Of a stretch of 64,000 nucleotides of DNA, positions 12,783 to 24,940 are shown piece by piece. Position 1 is the first letter of the stretch, and each line of letters begins with the position of its first letter. The translations under genes and the position numbers were made by a program. The notes under the pieces were generated by a model. That model did not search any database and was not told the origin of the DNA. It saw only the letters and a list, made by a program, of their open reading frames with translations. Origin of the DNA: Silene latifolia (lineage: Eukaryota > Streptophyta > Magnoliopsida > Caryophyllales > Caryophyllaceae); the NCBI RefSeq assembly GCF_048544455.1, contig NC_133530.1, positions 18,901,748 through 18,965,747 on the forward strand, given 5' to 3'.

Positions 12783-13115
12783 CCCAGCCAGGTGACCGGC
12801 GGCCGGTCCCATGACCGGCTGGGAGTTAGCTATAACTTTTTATTGAAATGTGAAGATTTTAAGGATGAGGAGTCCCAGCGGGCCGGCAGCCGGTCCACCG
12901 GCTGGGAATGCGTATATTGGGGAAATGTATCAAATTGATAAGGAAGGGAAGTCCCAGCCGGCAGGTCGGTCCACTGGCTGGGGATGCATATTTGACAGAA
13001 TTGAAGATTGGGTGTCCTCCCAGCCGGGTGACCGGCTGGGAGTTAGCTGTAACTTTTGAAGGATTTTGGAAAATACTCGTTTTCCCAGCCGGGTGACCGG
13101 AGAGACCGGCTGGGA
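12783..13115 (+). repeat. Hairpin array between integrase and the 3' ORF
   Basis: Five units of the form CCCAGCCGG...CCGGCTGGGA occur in 330 bp (near 12783, 12872, 12953, 13019 and 13084). The same unit type is present five times in the LTR. Each unit can fold into a GC-rich stem with a variable loop. The array lies directly before the 3' ORF, where a leader of a subgenomic RNA would be. Confidence 0.85.
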
Positions 13116-13319
13116 ACCCGCTGATGCTCTAATTTACACGAAAATCACCCAAATTCATTTCATTTTTCGACACATCATTCCCTCTTCTCTCCCTCTAACC
13201 CTAATCCCCCTCCTTCAAACTCACCAACATCACCTCCTACCACCTCCTACCACCTCCCTACCACCAACAAACAACCACAACAACATTCCTAACCCTTACC
13301 CTCCATCAAAATCACAAAA

Positions 13320-15055
13320 ATGGACCCAAAGAAAAGAGTGAGAAAGGGAGATTTGGCCCTCCAACAAGCGGAAATGATGGCGGCGGCGGCGAACGACATG
13401 AGTACCGATCCCAACTTCCCGGACATCCAATTCGTTTCAATCACCATGAAAGGTAAATTTGTTTTATTCAAGAAACGCCCCCTCACCCTGACCCGATTCA
13501 TCGATAGGCAATCCATGCGGGAGTTAGGGCTAGACCAAGTTACTCTTGAATTGTTTGATGGGGTAGGAATGAAAATGATGTATGGGATTCATGAGAAAAC
13601 CTATGCCCGACTCACATGGGAGTTTTTGAGCTCCCTTCGTATCGACAAGCATCGCCAAACCCAAAAGGTAGCGTTCTTGCATTTCCGATTGATGAACAAG
13701 GATTACTCCTTGACCCTCCCGACCTTTGCATCCCATTTCGGGCTTGACACTAGCCCTCGTCACAAGGCACCCGAGACCTTTGACCATGGGGCCTTATGGA
13801 AGGCAATTACGGGCTTAGACGATGTTCCGGGGGTCAAGAGAGCCACTAATACTGTCCATAATGCGGCTATTCGGGTTTGGTATCGGTTTATGGGGTGGAC
13901 TGTTATTGGCCGTGAGGAGAATCACAACTTCCGAACGGAGGAGTTGGAAATTCTCGGCTCTTATCTTTGTTCCAACCCCACTACCTTCAAAATTGACATA
14001 GCTCACCACTTGGCCCTCACCTTGCATCGCCTTAACAACTCTCCGGGTGCTACACGACAATTGTCGTGGGTGGACTCATCACCCATTTGGCAAAGAGGCT
14101 CAATAGGAGGGTCAACTTGAGTGGTATGAGATACATCATTGGTGATACGATGCTTTTCAAGAATTATATCCACCACAACCTCAATTGGTTGAAGACTAAC
14201 CTGAATGATGGCCTTGACTTTTGGCAAATTCAGGTGAACGGAGTTGACAGAAATTCTATCCCCCTTCCTAACCCCGAGAAGATGAAAGTGGTGCCCAACT
14301 CGGCACATTATTTGCTTGAAATCGAAAGCCCCGAGGATCCCTCCATTCTTCAACAACAAAACCCCAATCTTCGCTACACCCGTGAGCGACCTATCATTCC
14401 CGCGAGGCCCACCTTGCGGTATGCCACACCGACCTCCCCTTTCGTTGATGAACCTTTCCAACAAGGGGAGGGGTCCTCTAGTTACCAACCTCAACAACCA
14501 CCCCCTCTCCACGCCGACCTCATCTCCTTTATGGAGGATATGAAGCTCAACATGGCTTCCGCCGCTAGTGAGCGGCATGGGCTCCAACTAATACTTGACC
14601 GGATTTACTATGACCATTCCCTTGGTCAATTCCCGGTCTATGATGACATGATGAGGCGCCAATACAAGCATCCCTCCGGACTTTACCCTTCTTACTATTT
14701 ATTCCCGGATGGCGGACATCCGGAAGATGGGAGGATCCTTTACGGCGACATCAACATGCGGCCCGACTATTATAGCGCCCCGGTCTTTCCCACCCCGCCT
14801 TCCACCCAAGGGGAGGGACATGACACGGGATGGTTCGGGGGAGCCCCTTCCATCTTCACTGAGGGGGCTTCTAGTGGTGCCGGCGGAGACTCGGGGATGT
14901 TCGTTGGCATGAGCTCGGGGATGGAAGAGTTTGGCTCGGATGCCCCATTGAACACGGACTACTTCATCCGTGAGTCCGAGTTCGGGGCCGGTCATGATGA
15001 AGGTGACGGGGACGGGGATGGTGATGGTGATGGGGATGAGACTGAGTACGAGTAG
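13320..15055 (+). pseudogene. ATHILA-type ORF in env-like position (broken)
   Basis: This reading region follows integrase, in the place of the extra ORF of Athila elements. It starts MDPKKRVRKGD and contains LTWEFLSSLR, FRLMNKDYSLTLP and FGLDTSP, which fit the ATHILA ORF-1 protein family as I know it. The last residues are an acidic Gly-Asp run. I see no clear signal peptide or membrane segment, so calling it an envelope gene is not supported. It has about one break. Confidence 0.7.
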
Positions 15056-17973
15056 AGCCTAGTAATGAGGGCTCCACTCCCTCCTTTCCCATCAAATATG
15101 GCAAGTATGCTCCCTTAAATCCAAATTTTATCATTCATGTTTAATTTTTCGCATGCATTTAGTTGGTAATTCACACAGTTGCATTCATCTAGGATTGCAT
15201 AGATTTCCACTTTGTAATATATTGTCACATATAGACATTGCATTCACTTAGTGTAGCTTGCATCGTAATTTAAATATTGTATATAGAATAGAACATGCAT
15301 TGCATTCATATTATAAATTCACAAAAAAAATGAAAAAAATGACAAAAACCACCAAAAACATGTTAATTTATTTCCCTAAATTGCCCTCCCATGTCTATAA
15401 ATAAGTGTGGGGAGGGCCTAAAAAAAAGAGGAAAAAGAAAACCCAAACACATGTCTTTTCATTTTAATTTTCTCCACACATTTATTTCCATTTAGAAGTA
15501 ATGTAAATAAATAAGTGTGGGGAGGAAATTCATATATTAAAAATCACCAAAAATATGTCTTTTTAATTTTTCAAAAACAAAAAAATCCCAAAAATATGTT
15601 ATTTTTCTTTTGAAAAATCAAAAAATCAAAAATATGTTCCTTTCTTTTTCTTATTCACTCTCTATGCTTTTGTCCATTGAGGACAATGTACATTTCAAGT
15701 GTGGGGAGGGAAATATCCACTCTTGTGAATATTTGTTTATATTTGTAAATACTTATAAAATTCATAAAATTCATAAAAATGCCTAAAAACTGAAAAATTT
15801 CTGAAAAATACAAAAATATTGCATTGTATATATATATATATATGTTGGGCTAACCTTTGGCATAGACATCGACCATTTGAGGCAAAAAGGAGCTAGAAGT
15901 CGCTTGGTAAACTCGTTCTTATCTCTTACTCCTTTACCGTTCTTTCTTTTTATATCTTGTATATTTGAAGGAGAATGGGATTTTGTGCCTTGGATGTTCC
16001 CTTGGGGAACTTGTGGATTGTTGGTGTTGATGTGCTGCTAGGATTAGTTCAAATTGTTGCATGTTTACCTTATGTTTATTCCCATTTCTTGCTTGCATTC
16101 GTTTCACATGTAAATATGTGTTGTATTTCCTTTTTGTTGCATTGAGCTTGTATATAAACTTTTGAACAAAATTTGGTCTTAGAAGGGAGCATGATACCCT
16201 CTATGATGATATTGTCTAGGTCGTGTCTTTCCCCTCTTAGTGGCTTGCACTTTGTGGCCTCCTTGTTAGGGTGTTTGCTTGCAAATATCCGGAAAATGAG
16301 GCTAGACCGGAGAGTATTGACCACCTTGTGAGACCATTGACCGTAGACTAGGCCTAGATTTCAACATAGCTACTTACATGTGAGATTTAGAGCCTCCTTA
16401 GGACCGGTACATCCATGCCCGGTCTCCCTTAAGTGTGAGTAGGCTCCTTGCGTGGCATGTTACATCACGACGCACAAGCATGGCGTCCTTTCCTTTTTAG
16501 ACCATGAGATGTTCATTCATGTGCATATTTTGAAACAATTAGTTGCATTTCACTTTTGAGCCTCACATTGCCAAATAAGCCTATTTTTCGACCCTTTAGA
16601 CTAGGTCCTATTATGCTAACCCCTTTGAGCTTGAACCTCTCTTTTGGCACCTACAAAACTAGCTACATACCATAAACAACCTTCCCTTATTAAGAAAGTT
16701 GCTTACGTGTTGTTGGTTGTATGAAGAAGGGTGTTTTGAGTCCTAGTTGATGATTTGAGTCGGAATAATTGCCTTCATTTGGTTGGTTTGAATAAAGAGG
16801 TTTTGAAAAAAGAAAAGAAAGGGAAATAGAAAAGGAGAAAAATGTAAGGAAAAAGAAGTAAAAATTGCATTTAAGCCAAGCAACACTCCTTTCATCAATG
16901 GAGTAGAAAAAGGCGTTGCAAGAATAAAAGGGCACTTGATGTTTTTTCTTAGTGAGTCGGGTTTACACAATTTTTGCTTGATTTTGGCAAACCAATTTCT
17001 TGTTAGGGTGTAGACGTTACTCATTGGTTGCAATAAGGTGATAATTTTCGTGTTTTTCCAAAGTGAGTCGGGTTTGCACAATGTTCGCATTAATTCAGGA
17101 AACCAATTTTTGTTAGGGTGTAGACGTTACTCATTTGTTGTAATAAAAGTGGAAGAAATGAAATTTTGGCGACTTCTTGATGTGTACCTCCACATTTTTC
17201 CCAAAATGGTGCTCGTACCAACCCCTTTTCGTCCCGTCACCTAGCCCGTTACGACCCTTGTTTCTCTTTATGCATATTTTCCTTTTTTGCATCTCATGAA
17301 TGGTCTTGTAGGAGAGGATTCCATGTTAGATTGCGGGCATGTCTCACGACTTGAGCAGTTGAGTGATTTTGGTTACTTTTTGCACAAAAATCACCCGTTC
17401 TAAAAAGTAAATGAGAGACTAGTGAAAACCGTGAGGAAGTCGGTAGTCTTGGTCCCCGTAGTCATGGGTCAATTTGGTCGAATCTTGTGTGTGTCATGTA
17501 ATTCTCGAAGGTTAGGCTTTGCTTCCCCCTTTCCCGCCTTTGAATCTGTTTCCTAGGCATTTGGTTGTCATTCTAAGGTTGCTTGAGCCGCCACTAGGGC
17601 ATTGACACCCGCCAAGACTATGAGACGGTATCTCCCGACCAAAACCTTTAATTGTTCAAGGTAAAACGGCCGCTTAGATGAGGAAAGCGGTTTGACTTTT
17701 TGTTATGCATCTTATATGTTGATTCGTGCTTAATTGTTGGATGTGTCAAAAATTTTGTAGCAAGACCCAACTTGCCTTGCAATAGGGCACTTTCTTCTCA
17801 TGAGTGTCAAATTGCGAGTTGAAGGGGCGTTGAGTGCGCTAATACTCGATCAGCTTAATTAGTAGCGTTGTTGAGTGATGTTTATATTGTGCACCCACTC
17901 TCCGTATTTATCTTAGTTGTACATTGGTTGAGGACTTACTCGGAGACGAGTAAGGTTCAAGTGTGGGGAGGTT
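15056..17973 (+). other. Athila 3' non-coding spacer
   Basis: About 2.9 kb lie without a credible gene between the 3' ORF and the 3' LTR. The spacer holds four identical copies of AAGTGTGGGGAGG (15413, 15513, 15697 and 17959). The last is the purine tract at the LTR. It also holds AT-rich sequence and a tandem duplication at 16951-17148. Confidence 0.8.
16951..17148 (+). repeat. Two-copy tandem repeat, period 111 bp
   Basis: The units at 16951-17037 and 17062-17148 share AGTGAGTCGGGTTT.CACAAT, AAACCAATTT and TGTTAGGGTGTAGACGTTAC. They lie in the non-coding spacer of the Athila element. Confidence 0.8.
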
Positions 17974-18429
17974 TGATATAGGGCCCTCTTACACCATTTT
18001 TTCCTTCTATTTCCATGCTTTCCGACTCCTTTTGAGTGGGTTTTGTATGTTCTTGCTTGAAATTCATGCCCCAATCCTCATGCCTATGATATTGTACCTT
18101 CCTTGCAGGAATTGAGGTGGGAATGGGAGAAATGAAGCCAAGAAGACGGGTTGTCTAAACTCAACATAGAAGAAGGAGAGAATGAAGCTGAGGGGTGTTC
18201 CCAGCCGGTAGGCCGGTCAGCCGGCGGGGAATGCCAAGTGTATAGAATTGAAGTTTTAACCAAGTAAGGAGGATCCCCAGCCGGTGGCCCGGCCAGCCGG
18301 CTGGGAGAACAATGAGTTGAAGAATTAAAGAAGTTCTGGCTAACTAACCGGCCAAGAGGTCAAGAGAGGCAGTGACACCAATCTACCGGGAGTTCCCCAA
18401 ATGCCAGAAGTCAAGCATCAGGTCAACGT
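17974..18429 (+). repeat. Athila 3' LTR, first part
   Basis: It starts TGATATAGGGCCCTC just after the purine tract GTGTGGGGAGG and continues the LTR until the chromovirus insertion. The remainder is at 35143-36707. Some hairpin units are shortened compared with the 5' LTR. Confidence 0.9.
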
Positions 18430-19779
18430 TGTAATACTCCGTATTTATATGTCTTGGGGTACTCTATCGAGTAGCCCTTACTCTGTCGAGTATGGGCAAG
18501 TTGCGAAATAAAATAGTTTCTGACCTGTTGGGTACTCGATCGAGTAGGGGTACTCGATCGAGTAGGGGGTACTCGATCGAGTACCTTGGGTACTCGATCG
18601 AGTGTCCGGTTTTACGGGGAAGTTTTCTCGGGTTTTGTTAATTATGCGATTAAGGTATTTAAACATATTCTTCATTGTTTTAATTCACTTTTACAAAACC
18701 TAAAACCCTGTTTAAGAGAGAAAGCAGCCACTTCATCTTCCTAATCGCATTCTTAGCAATTCCCGGAGTTCAGACGGTCGGTTCTTGTCGTTTTTCGTGT
18801 CGTTGGATTCCTTGCGTCGAGGGTAAGCTTTTAATATAGTTTTTATAATGTTTTGTTAAGATTGGTTAAACCCTAATTTAGGAATTGGGGTTTTGGTGTG
18901 TAGTTTGTGATGTGTAGTCTTTATGTGTTATATGATAGGAGGAGAATTCGTAGAGGAGCCGTTTTAATACAAATTTGAGATACCGTCTGCGTGTTGTGCT
19001 TTCCGGTAGGATTTCCTACTCGTATTAGTCCCATAATGGGATATTGGTGATGTGCTGTAGTTAGTTGTTTGATATGATGATTGTGATTGTGATTGTGATT
19101 GTGATTGTGATTGTGATTGGTTGTCTATGGCTCTCGAGATGCGTTCTCGGCTGAGTGGGGTCACTTGCGGGAGTGACTTCACGCCCTAGTTTCGCCCTTC
19201 GTGGAACCCGCCACGGGAGGGGATGTGCACATTAATGGGACAGGGTTATCGCTCGTACGATGAGCGGGGCTTAGGTGGGAACGGCCGCGGTCCCCCATCG
19301 GGCAGTGGTGGTCCGGTGGGACGGTCAAGATTGAGATGATGGGAGTTGGTGGTGTGTGTGTGTGTGTGTGTGATAGTTCAGCTGTCTGTTTGTCTTATTA
19401 TTGTTATCTATATTGATTGTGTGATTAGTACTGACCCCGGTGTTGTTTTGTAAACCTGCGGTGATCCATTCGGGGATGGTGAGCAGATATTGAGCAGGTA
19501 TAGAGACGAGTACTGGGATAGCTGGGATGGCCACGACATGACGATAGAGTCTTCCGCTGTAGTTTAGCATTTATTTACATTTCGATTGATAATGAGATAG
19601 TTTGGAATAATGTATCGTACTTTGGTTTGGTTTGAGGATTATATTTATTCATTAAACTATTTATATTAAACGTTGTTTCTGTTTTGTCTATTTGATTATC
19701 ATACCTCGGGCGACCGACATGGTAATGTCTTCATACCTGAGTGGTCCTGGTAAGGCACTTGGAGTATGGGGGTGTTACA
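18430..19779 (+). repeat. Outer chromovirus 5' LTR
   Basis: It contains four perfect ACTCGATCGAGT palindromes (18534-18603), a (TGATTG)n run at 19078-19120, a (GT)n run near 19349-19372, and the conserved CACTTGCGGGAGTG block near 19160. Confidence 0.92.
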
Positions 19780-20243
19780 AATGGTATCAGAGCGACGATC
19801 CTGAAACCTGTAACCAATGAACTTAATGAACATAGGGAGTCAATTAAAATGAACCCGGGGTAAAAGTTGTAGGAGCTAGTGCAAAGGCTTGGGAGACGTC
19901 CTAAATTCGCGGGGGTCGCCCTACAACTTTGAACCGGTCACATGGGAAAGTGTTTGTCGAGTCATATGTGTGCTTGGTTAACTTATTAACAATGTGATGA
20001 AGTGTGTGATTGTTGGATGTTGAAGGAGAAGTTGAGAATGTGAAAGAAAAGTAATATATGTGTAGACTTGATGTTGGAATAACATGTTGGGCGTTTACAA
20101 TGTGGCTTTAATAGCATGATGAATTGATCTTGTTGATAGTAGAAAAGATGCGTAGCATACTTATTATGATATCATGTGGTTTTATAAAGTTTAACATGTT
20201 AGTATATGACATAATATGCGGGTAGCTCTTACGTATTAGTGAT

Positions 20244-20507
20244 ACTCGATCGAGTGGGACTGACTCGATCGGGTGGGTTTTTGGCGATTTTGAGTCCAGA
20301 ATCGAGTTTTGGGGCACTCGATCGAGTAACTAGGGGTACTCGATCGAGTAGGGGGTCACTCGATCGAGTAGCCTAGATACTCGATCGAGTAGGTAAGAGA
20401 TCAGAAGGTCTGTTTGGTTCTGGAGTTTGGGTACTCGATCGAGTACGTGGGGCACTCGATCGAGTAGCCCGTTACTCGATCGAGTGTGTTTGGGAACTCG
20501 ATCGAGT
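20244..20507 (+). repeat. ACTCGATCGAGT palindrome array in the leader
   Basis: Nine perfect copies of the 12-bp palindrome and one imperfect copy lie in 264 bp, directly before the gag start at 20586. The spacing is irregular (about 18-80 bp) and the spacers are unrelated. The same palindrome occurs four times in each LTR of this element. Confidence 0.95.
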
Positions 20508-23500
20508 GGGTTCTGGGCAGCGTGTTTTCGTGTTTTGAGGTTTAGTACGTGTGTTTATGTTTACCCTTTCTTATATAGCTTCAAGATGCCGCCCAAGAGA
20601 ACTGCTTTGTACGCGAGAGCTGAGCTTATGACCACGGATGACATCGTTAAGATGTTAGAGCACCAGGATGCTCTTACTGAGACCCTGAAGAGAGTGAATG
20701 AGGACAAGGATAAGAGTAAGGAGAAGGAGGTTGATCATTCTAAAATCAGCCTCTATATTGCGAGGTTTAACCCGAAAGAGTACAAGGGGGTTGAGGAGCC
20801 TAATCTGCTTGATAGTTGGCTGAGAGAGATGGAGAACATCTTAGACTTGGTTCATTGTCCTGATGAGATGAGAGTGGAACAGGCTGCGTTTTATCTGAGG
20901 GAGGCAGCAGGCAAGTGGTGGGATTCAGTGAAGGTGAGTGCTAAGGAGATATACACCAACCAAGGCTTACCTGCGATACCTTGGGGGGAGTTTCGTAGGG
21001 CTGTGAGGAAGGAGTTCGTACCGGAGCATGTGAGGAGTAAGTTGAGGGAAGAGTTTGATAAGTTTAAGATGACCGCTGAGATGTCTGTAGCCGAGTACTA
21101 CAGACAGTTCAATGAGAAGTCCAGGTATGCTGAGGATATGGGTTTAAGTGAGGAGAACCTGGCATTGAGGTTTGAGAGAGGGTTGACTACCAAAATTATG
21201 GATAAGTTACCCGTGGGAATCCTTACCGATGTTAAGGAAGCTTATGAGAGGGCTGGGAGAGCTGAGAGGTTGGTGGAAATGGCTCAGGAGAGGTCTGGCG
21301 GTGAGAAGAGGAAGTCGGAGAGCGAGGGTGGTGGCCAATCTAATTACAAGAAAGGCAACTACAATCAGTCTAAAGGATTTTCTTCTGGGTCTGGGTTTAC
21401 TGCTGGGACTTCCTTTGGGCGAGGCCGAGGGAGTGTGAGTAATAGTTGGGGAGTGACCTGCTTTGGTTGTGGTGGTGTAGGCCACAAGAGACATGAGTGC
21501 ACGAGTGCACCGGGATCTGTTCAGAGACCTGCACAGAGCTTTGCGAGCAACAGACCGGCTGGATCATGGCCAAACCGGGAGGTCGAGCTACAGAGTGGAG
21601 GCAACCGCAACGACGGTAATTCTTATCGAAGACACCGATGAACAACAACAACAACAATCAAGGGTCGGATGCTAAGCCGACCGCATCGGCCCAAGATCTT
21701 GTCCGGGGAGGTGGGCGAAGACCAGTGGCAAGTTGTTCATGATGGACAAGAAGGCAGCTGAGGAAGATGCGCACGTTATCACCGGTACATTCCTTGTTAA
21801 TGGTATTCCTACGTTTGTTTTGTTTGATTCGGGGGCTTCTCAGTCGTTTGTGTCTTCGAGTCATGTAAAACAGTTGGGTTTGAGAGTATGTGAGTCTGTA
21901 TCGTGTGGGAGGTTGTTTAGAGATGTATCTTTGATAGTTGGGCAAGTCGATTTCCCTGTAGACTTGTTAGAGTTTCCTTTTAATGGTTTCGAGATGATAG
22001 TTGGGATGGATTGGTTAGGAAAGTATAAAGCTAAGATAGACTGTCATCAAAAGAAAGTGTCCTTAAGGGGTCCAAAGGGTGTAAGTGTGTCTTATCGTGG
22101 GTTTCTAGTCAAACCAAAAGTTAAGTTGATTGCAATTTGTCACCTTGAAGTCGTATACGAGGAAGGGATGTCCGTTGATCTTGTGTCATGTGAGAGATGA
22201 CCGGATAGAAAGTCCAGAGATTGATGAGATACCGGTGGTGGGAGAGTTTGCGAGATGTTTTCCGGAGGAGATTCCGGGGTTGCCACCGAAGAGGGAGATA
22301 GATTTCACTGTTGAGTTGAAGCCAGGGACGGGGCCAATCTCTAAGGCACCGTACCGTATGGGTCCTAAGGAGATGGAGGAACTTAGGAAGCAGTTGGATG
22401 ATTTGATAGAGAAGGGATACATTAGACCAAGTGTATCGCCTTGGGGAGCACCGATTGTTCGTGAAGAAGAAAGATGGGAGCTTGAGGCCGTGCATAGATT
22501 ACGGGGGAGCCGAACCGTGTGACGATAAAGAACAAGTATCCTTTGCCAAGGATAGATGACCTGTTTGATCAGTTGAGTGGTGCAACAGTCTTTTCTAAGA
22601 TTGATTTGAGGTCGGGGTACCATCGGGTGAAGATTAGAGAGGTGGACATACCAAAGACAGCTTTCACGTCAAGGTATGGCCATTATGAGTACGTGGTGAT
22701 ACCGTTTGGGTTGTCTAATGCGCCGGCAGTGTTTATGGATTTGATGAATAGAATCTTGTACGTTCTTGGACCGTTTGTAGTAGTGTTTATCGATGATATC
22801 TTGGTCTACTCTAAGACTAAGGAGGAGCATGAGGAGCATCTGAGGATCGTGTTGCAGACTTTGAGAGATCATGAGTTGTATGCTAAGCTGTCCAAGTGTG
22901 AGTTCTGTTTAGAGAAAGTTGCTTTTCTGGGGCATGTAATCTCTAAAGATGGGGTAGCTGTGGATCCGGCGAAGATTGAGGCAGTGACAAAGTGGGAAGC
23001 ACCAAAGAATGTTGCTGAGGTTAGAAGTTTCTTGGGTTTAGCTGGATACTACAGACGGTTCGTGAAAGATTTCTCCAAGATAGCTAGACCGATGACAGCG
23101 TTGATGAGGAAAGAGAACAGGTTTCGTTGGGATGAGGGTTGTGAGACGGCGTTCCAAACATTAAAGGAGCGTTTGACCACGCTCTGTCCTAGCATTACTG
23201 AAGGGGAGCGAGAATTTCGAGGTTTATACGGATGCCTCGAAGAATGGGCTGGGATGTGTGTTGATGCAGAATGGTAAAGTGATTGCCTATGCTTCTAGGA
23301 AGTTGAAGCCTTATGAGGAGAACTACCCTACTCATGATCTGGAGTTGGGTGCAGTGGTGTTTGCTCTCAAGATTTGGAGACATTACCTTTATGGAGCAAT
23401 CTTTAAGGTATTTTTCTGATCACAAGAGTCTTAAGTACATCTTCACGCAGAAGGAGTTGAACATGAGACAGAGGAGGTGGATGGAGTGATTGGTGATTAT

Positions 23501-24940
23501 GACATGGAAATTATCTACCATGAAGGGAAGGCCAATGTTGTTGCGGATGCTTTGAGTAGAAAGAGTGTACATTCTTGTGTACAAAGCTCTATCTTTGATG
23601 AGGCGAGGGATGAGGTAGCGAGCTTTGGGATACATATGATGCAGAAAGGGGATGCCATGGGTGATTTGACAAGACATCCTGGAGTTTTATGATGATATTC
23701 AGGATAAGCGAGGCTTTGGATCCTAAGATAGTGGAGTGGAGAGTGGAGTAGAGAAAGGGACAAAGTGTCCCGCTTTTCTATTCATACGAGATGGTAGTTT
23801 GAGGTTTGATGGTAGGTGGTGTGTTCCGAATGACGAGGAGTTGAAAAAGACAATCATGACAGAGGCGCATTGCACACCATATTCGAGTTCATCCGGTGGA
23901 GACAAGCTATACAAAGATTTGAAGAAAACGTTTTGGTGGCCTGGGATGAAGAAAGAGACAATTTGAGTTTGTGTCCCGTTGTTTGACATGCCAAAGAGTT
24001 AAAGGGGAACAGAGAAGACCACAAGGTAAGATTCAGTCTTTAGAGGTGCCTGAGTGGAAGTGGGAATCCATTTCCATGGATTTCATTGTGGGTTTGCCGA
24101 AGAGTCAACAAGGTAACAACATGATTTGGGTGATAGTGGATCGTCTGACTAAGTCAGCTCACTTTGTTCCAATGAAAGATACATGGACTAAGGCACAATT
24201 GGCTATGGCCTATCGAAAGAATGTGCTTAAGTTACATGGAGTCCCTAAGGACATAGTGTCTGACCGAGATGCGAGGTTTATATCGAGATTTTGGAAGAAG
24301 TTGCAGGAATCGTTGGGAACAGCTTTGAAGATGAGTACAGCATTTCATCCTGTGACAGATGGGCAGACTGAGAGAACAATCAAGACTCTTGAGGATATGT
24401 TGCGAGCTTGTGTGATGGATTTTGGTGGTAGCTGGGAGAAAAGGCTGGATTTGATAGAGTTTTCTTACAACAACAAAGCCTATCACACCAAAGTATTGGT
24501 ATGGCACCGTTTGAGGCTTTGTATGGGAGGAGATGCAGGAGTCCAATATGTTGGGACGATAGTCTTTGAGCAGTGGTTTTAGGACCAGAGATGGTGCATG
24601 AGATGGTGGAACAGATTAAGATGATCAGGGAACGGATGAGAGCAGCCCAGGATCGACAAAAGAGTTATGCAGATCTACATCGTCGGGACATAGAGTTTCA
24701 GGTTGGGGAAAAGGTTCTTCTGAAAGTGTCTCCGAGGCGTGGAGTTATGAGATTTGGGAAGAAAGGCAAGCTAAGTCAGAAGTTTATAGGGCCTTATGAG
24801 ATCTTAGAGCGAGTTGGGGAAGTTGCTTATCGTTTGGCTTTACCAGCTGCGTTGGAGAGAGTGCATAATGTGTTTCATGTATCGCAGCTGCGGAAGTATG
24901 TGAGTGACCCGTCACATGTGTTGGAGGCAGAGAGCTTAGA

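Noticed and set aside
13320-15055. True envelope gene in the Athila element
   Set aside because: Position fits, but no signal peptide or membrane segment is seen and the motifs fit the ATHILA ORF-1 family instead.
20244-20507. CRISPR-like array of short palindromes
   Set aside because: Plant nuclear context, spacers of very unequal length, no cas genes, and the motif is part of a retrotransposon leader and LTR.
20427-20585. Open frame before gag of the outer chromovirus (MGTRSST...)
   Set aside because: It is translated palindrome array. The palindrome has no stop in any frame, so openness is no evidence of coding. Gag more likely starts at MPPKRT (20586).
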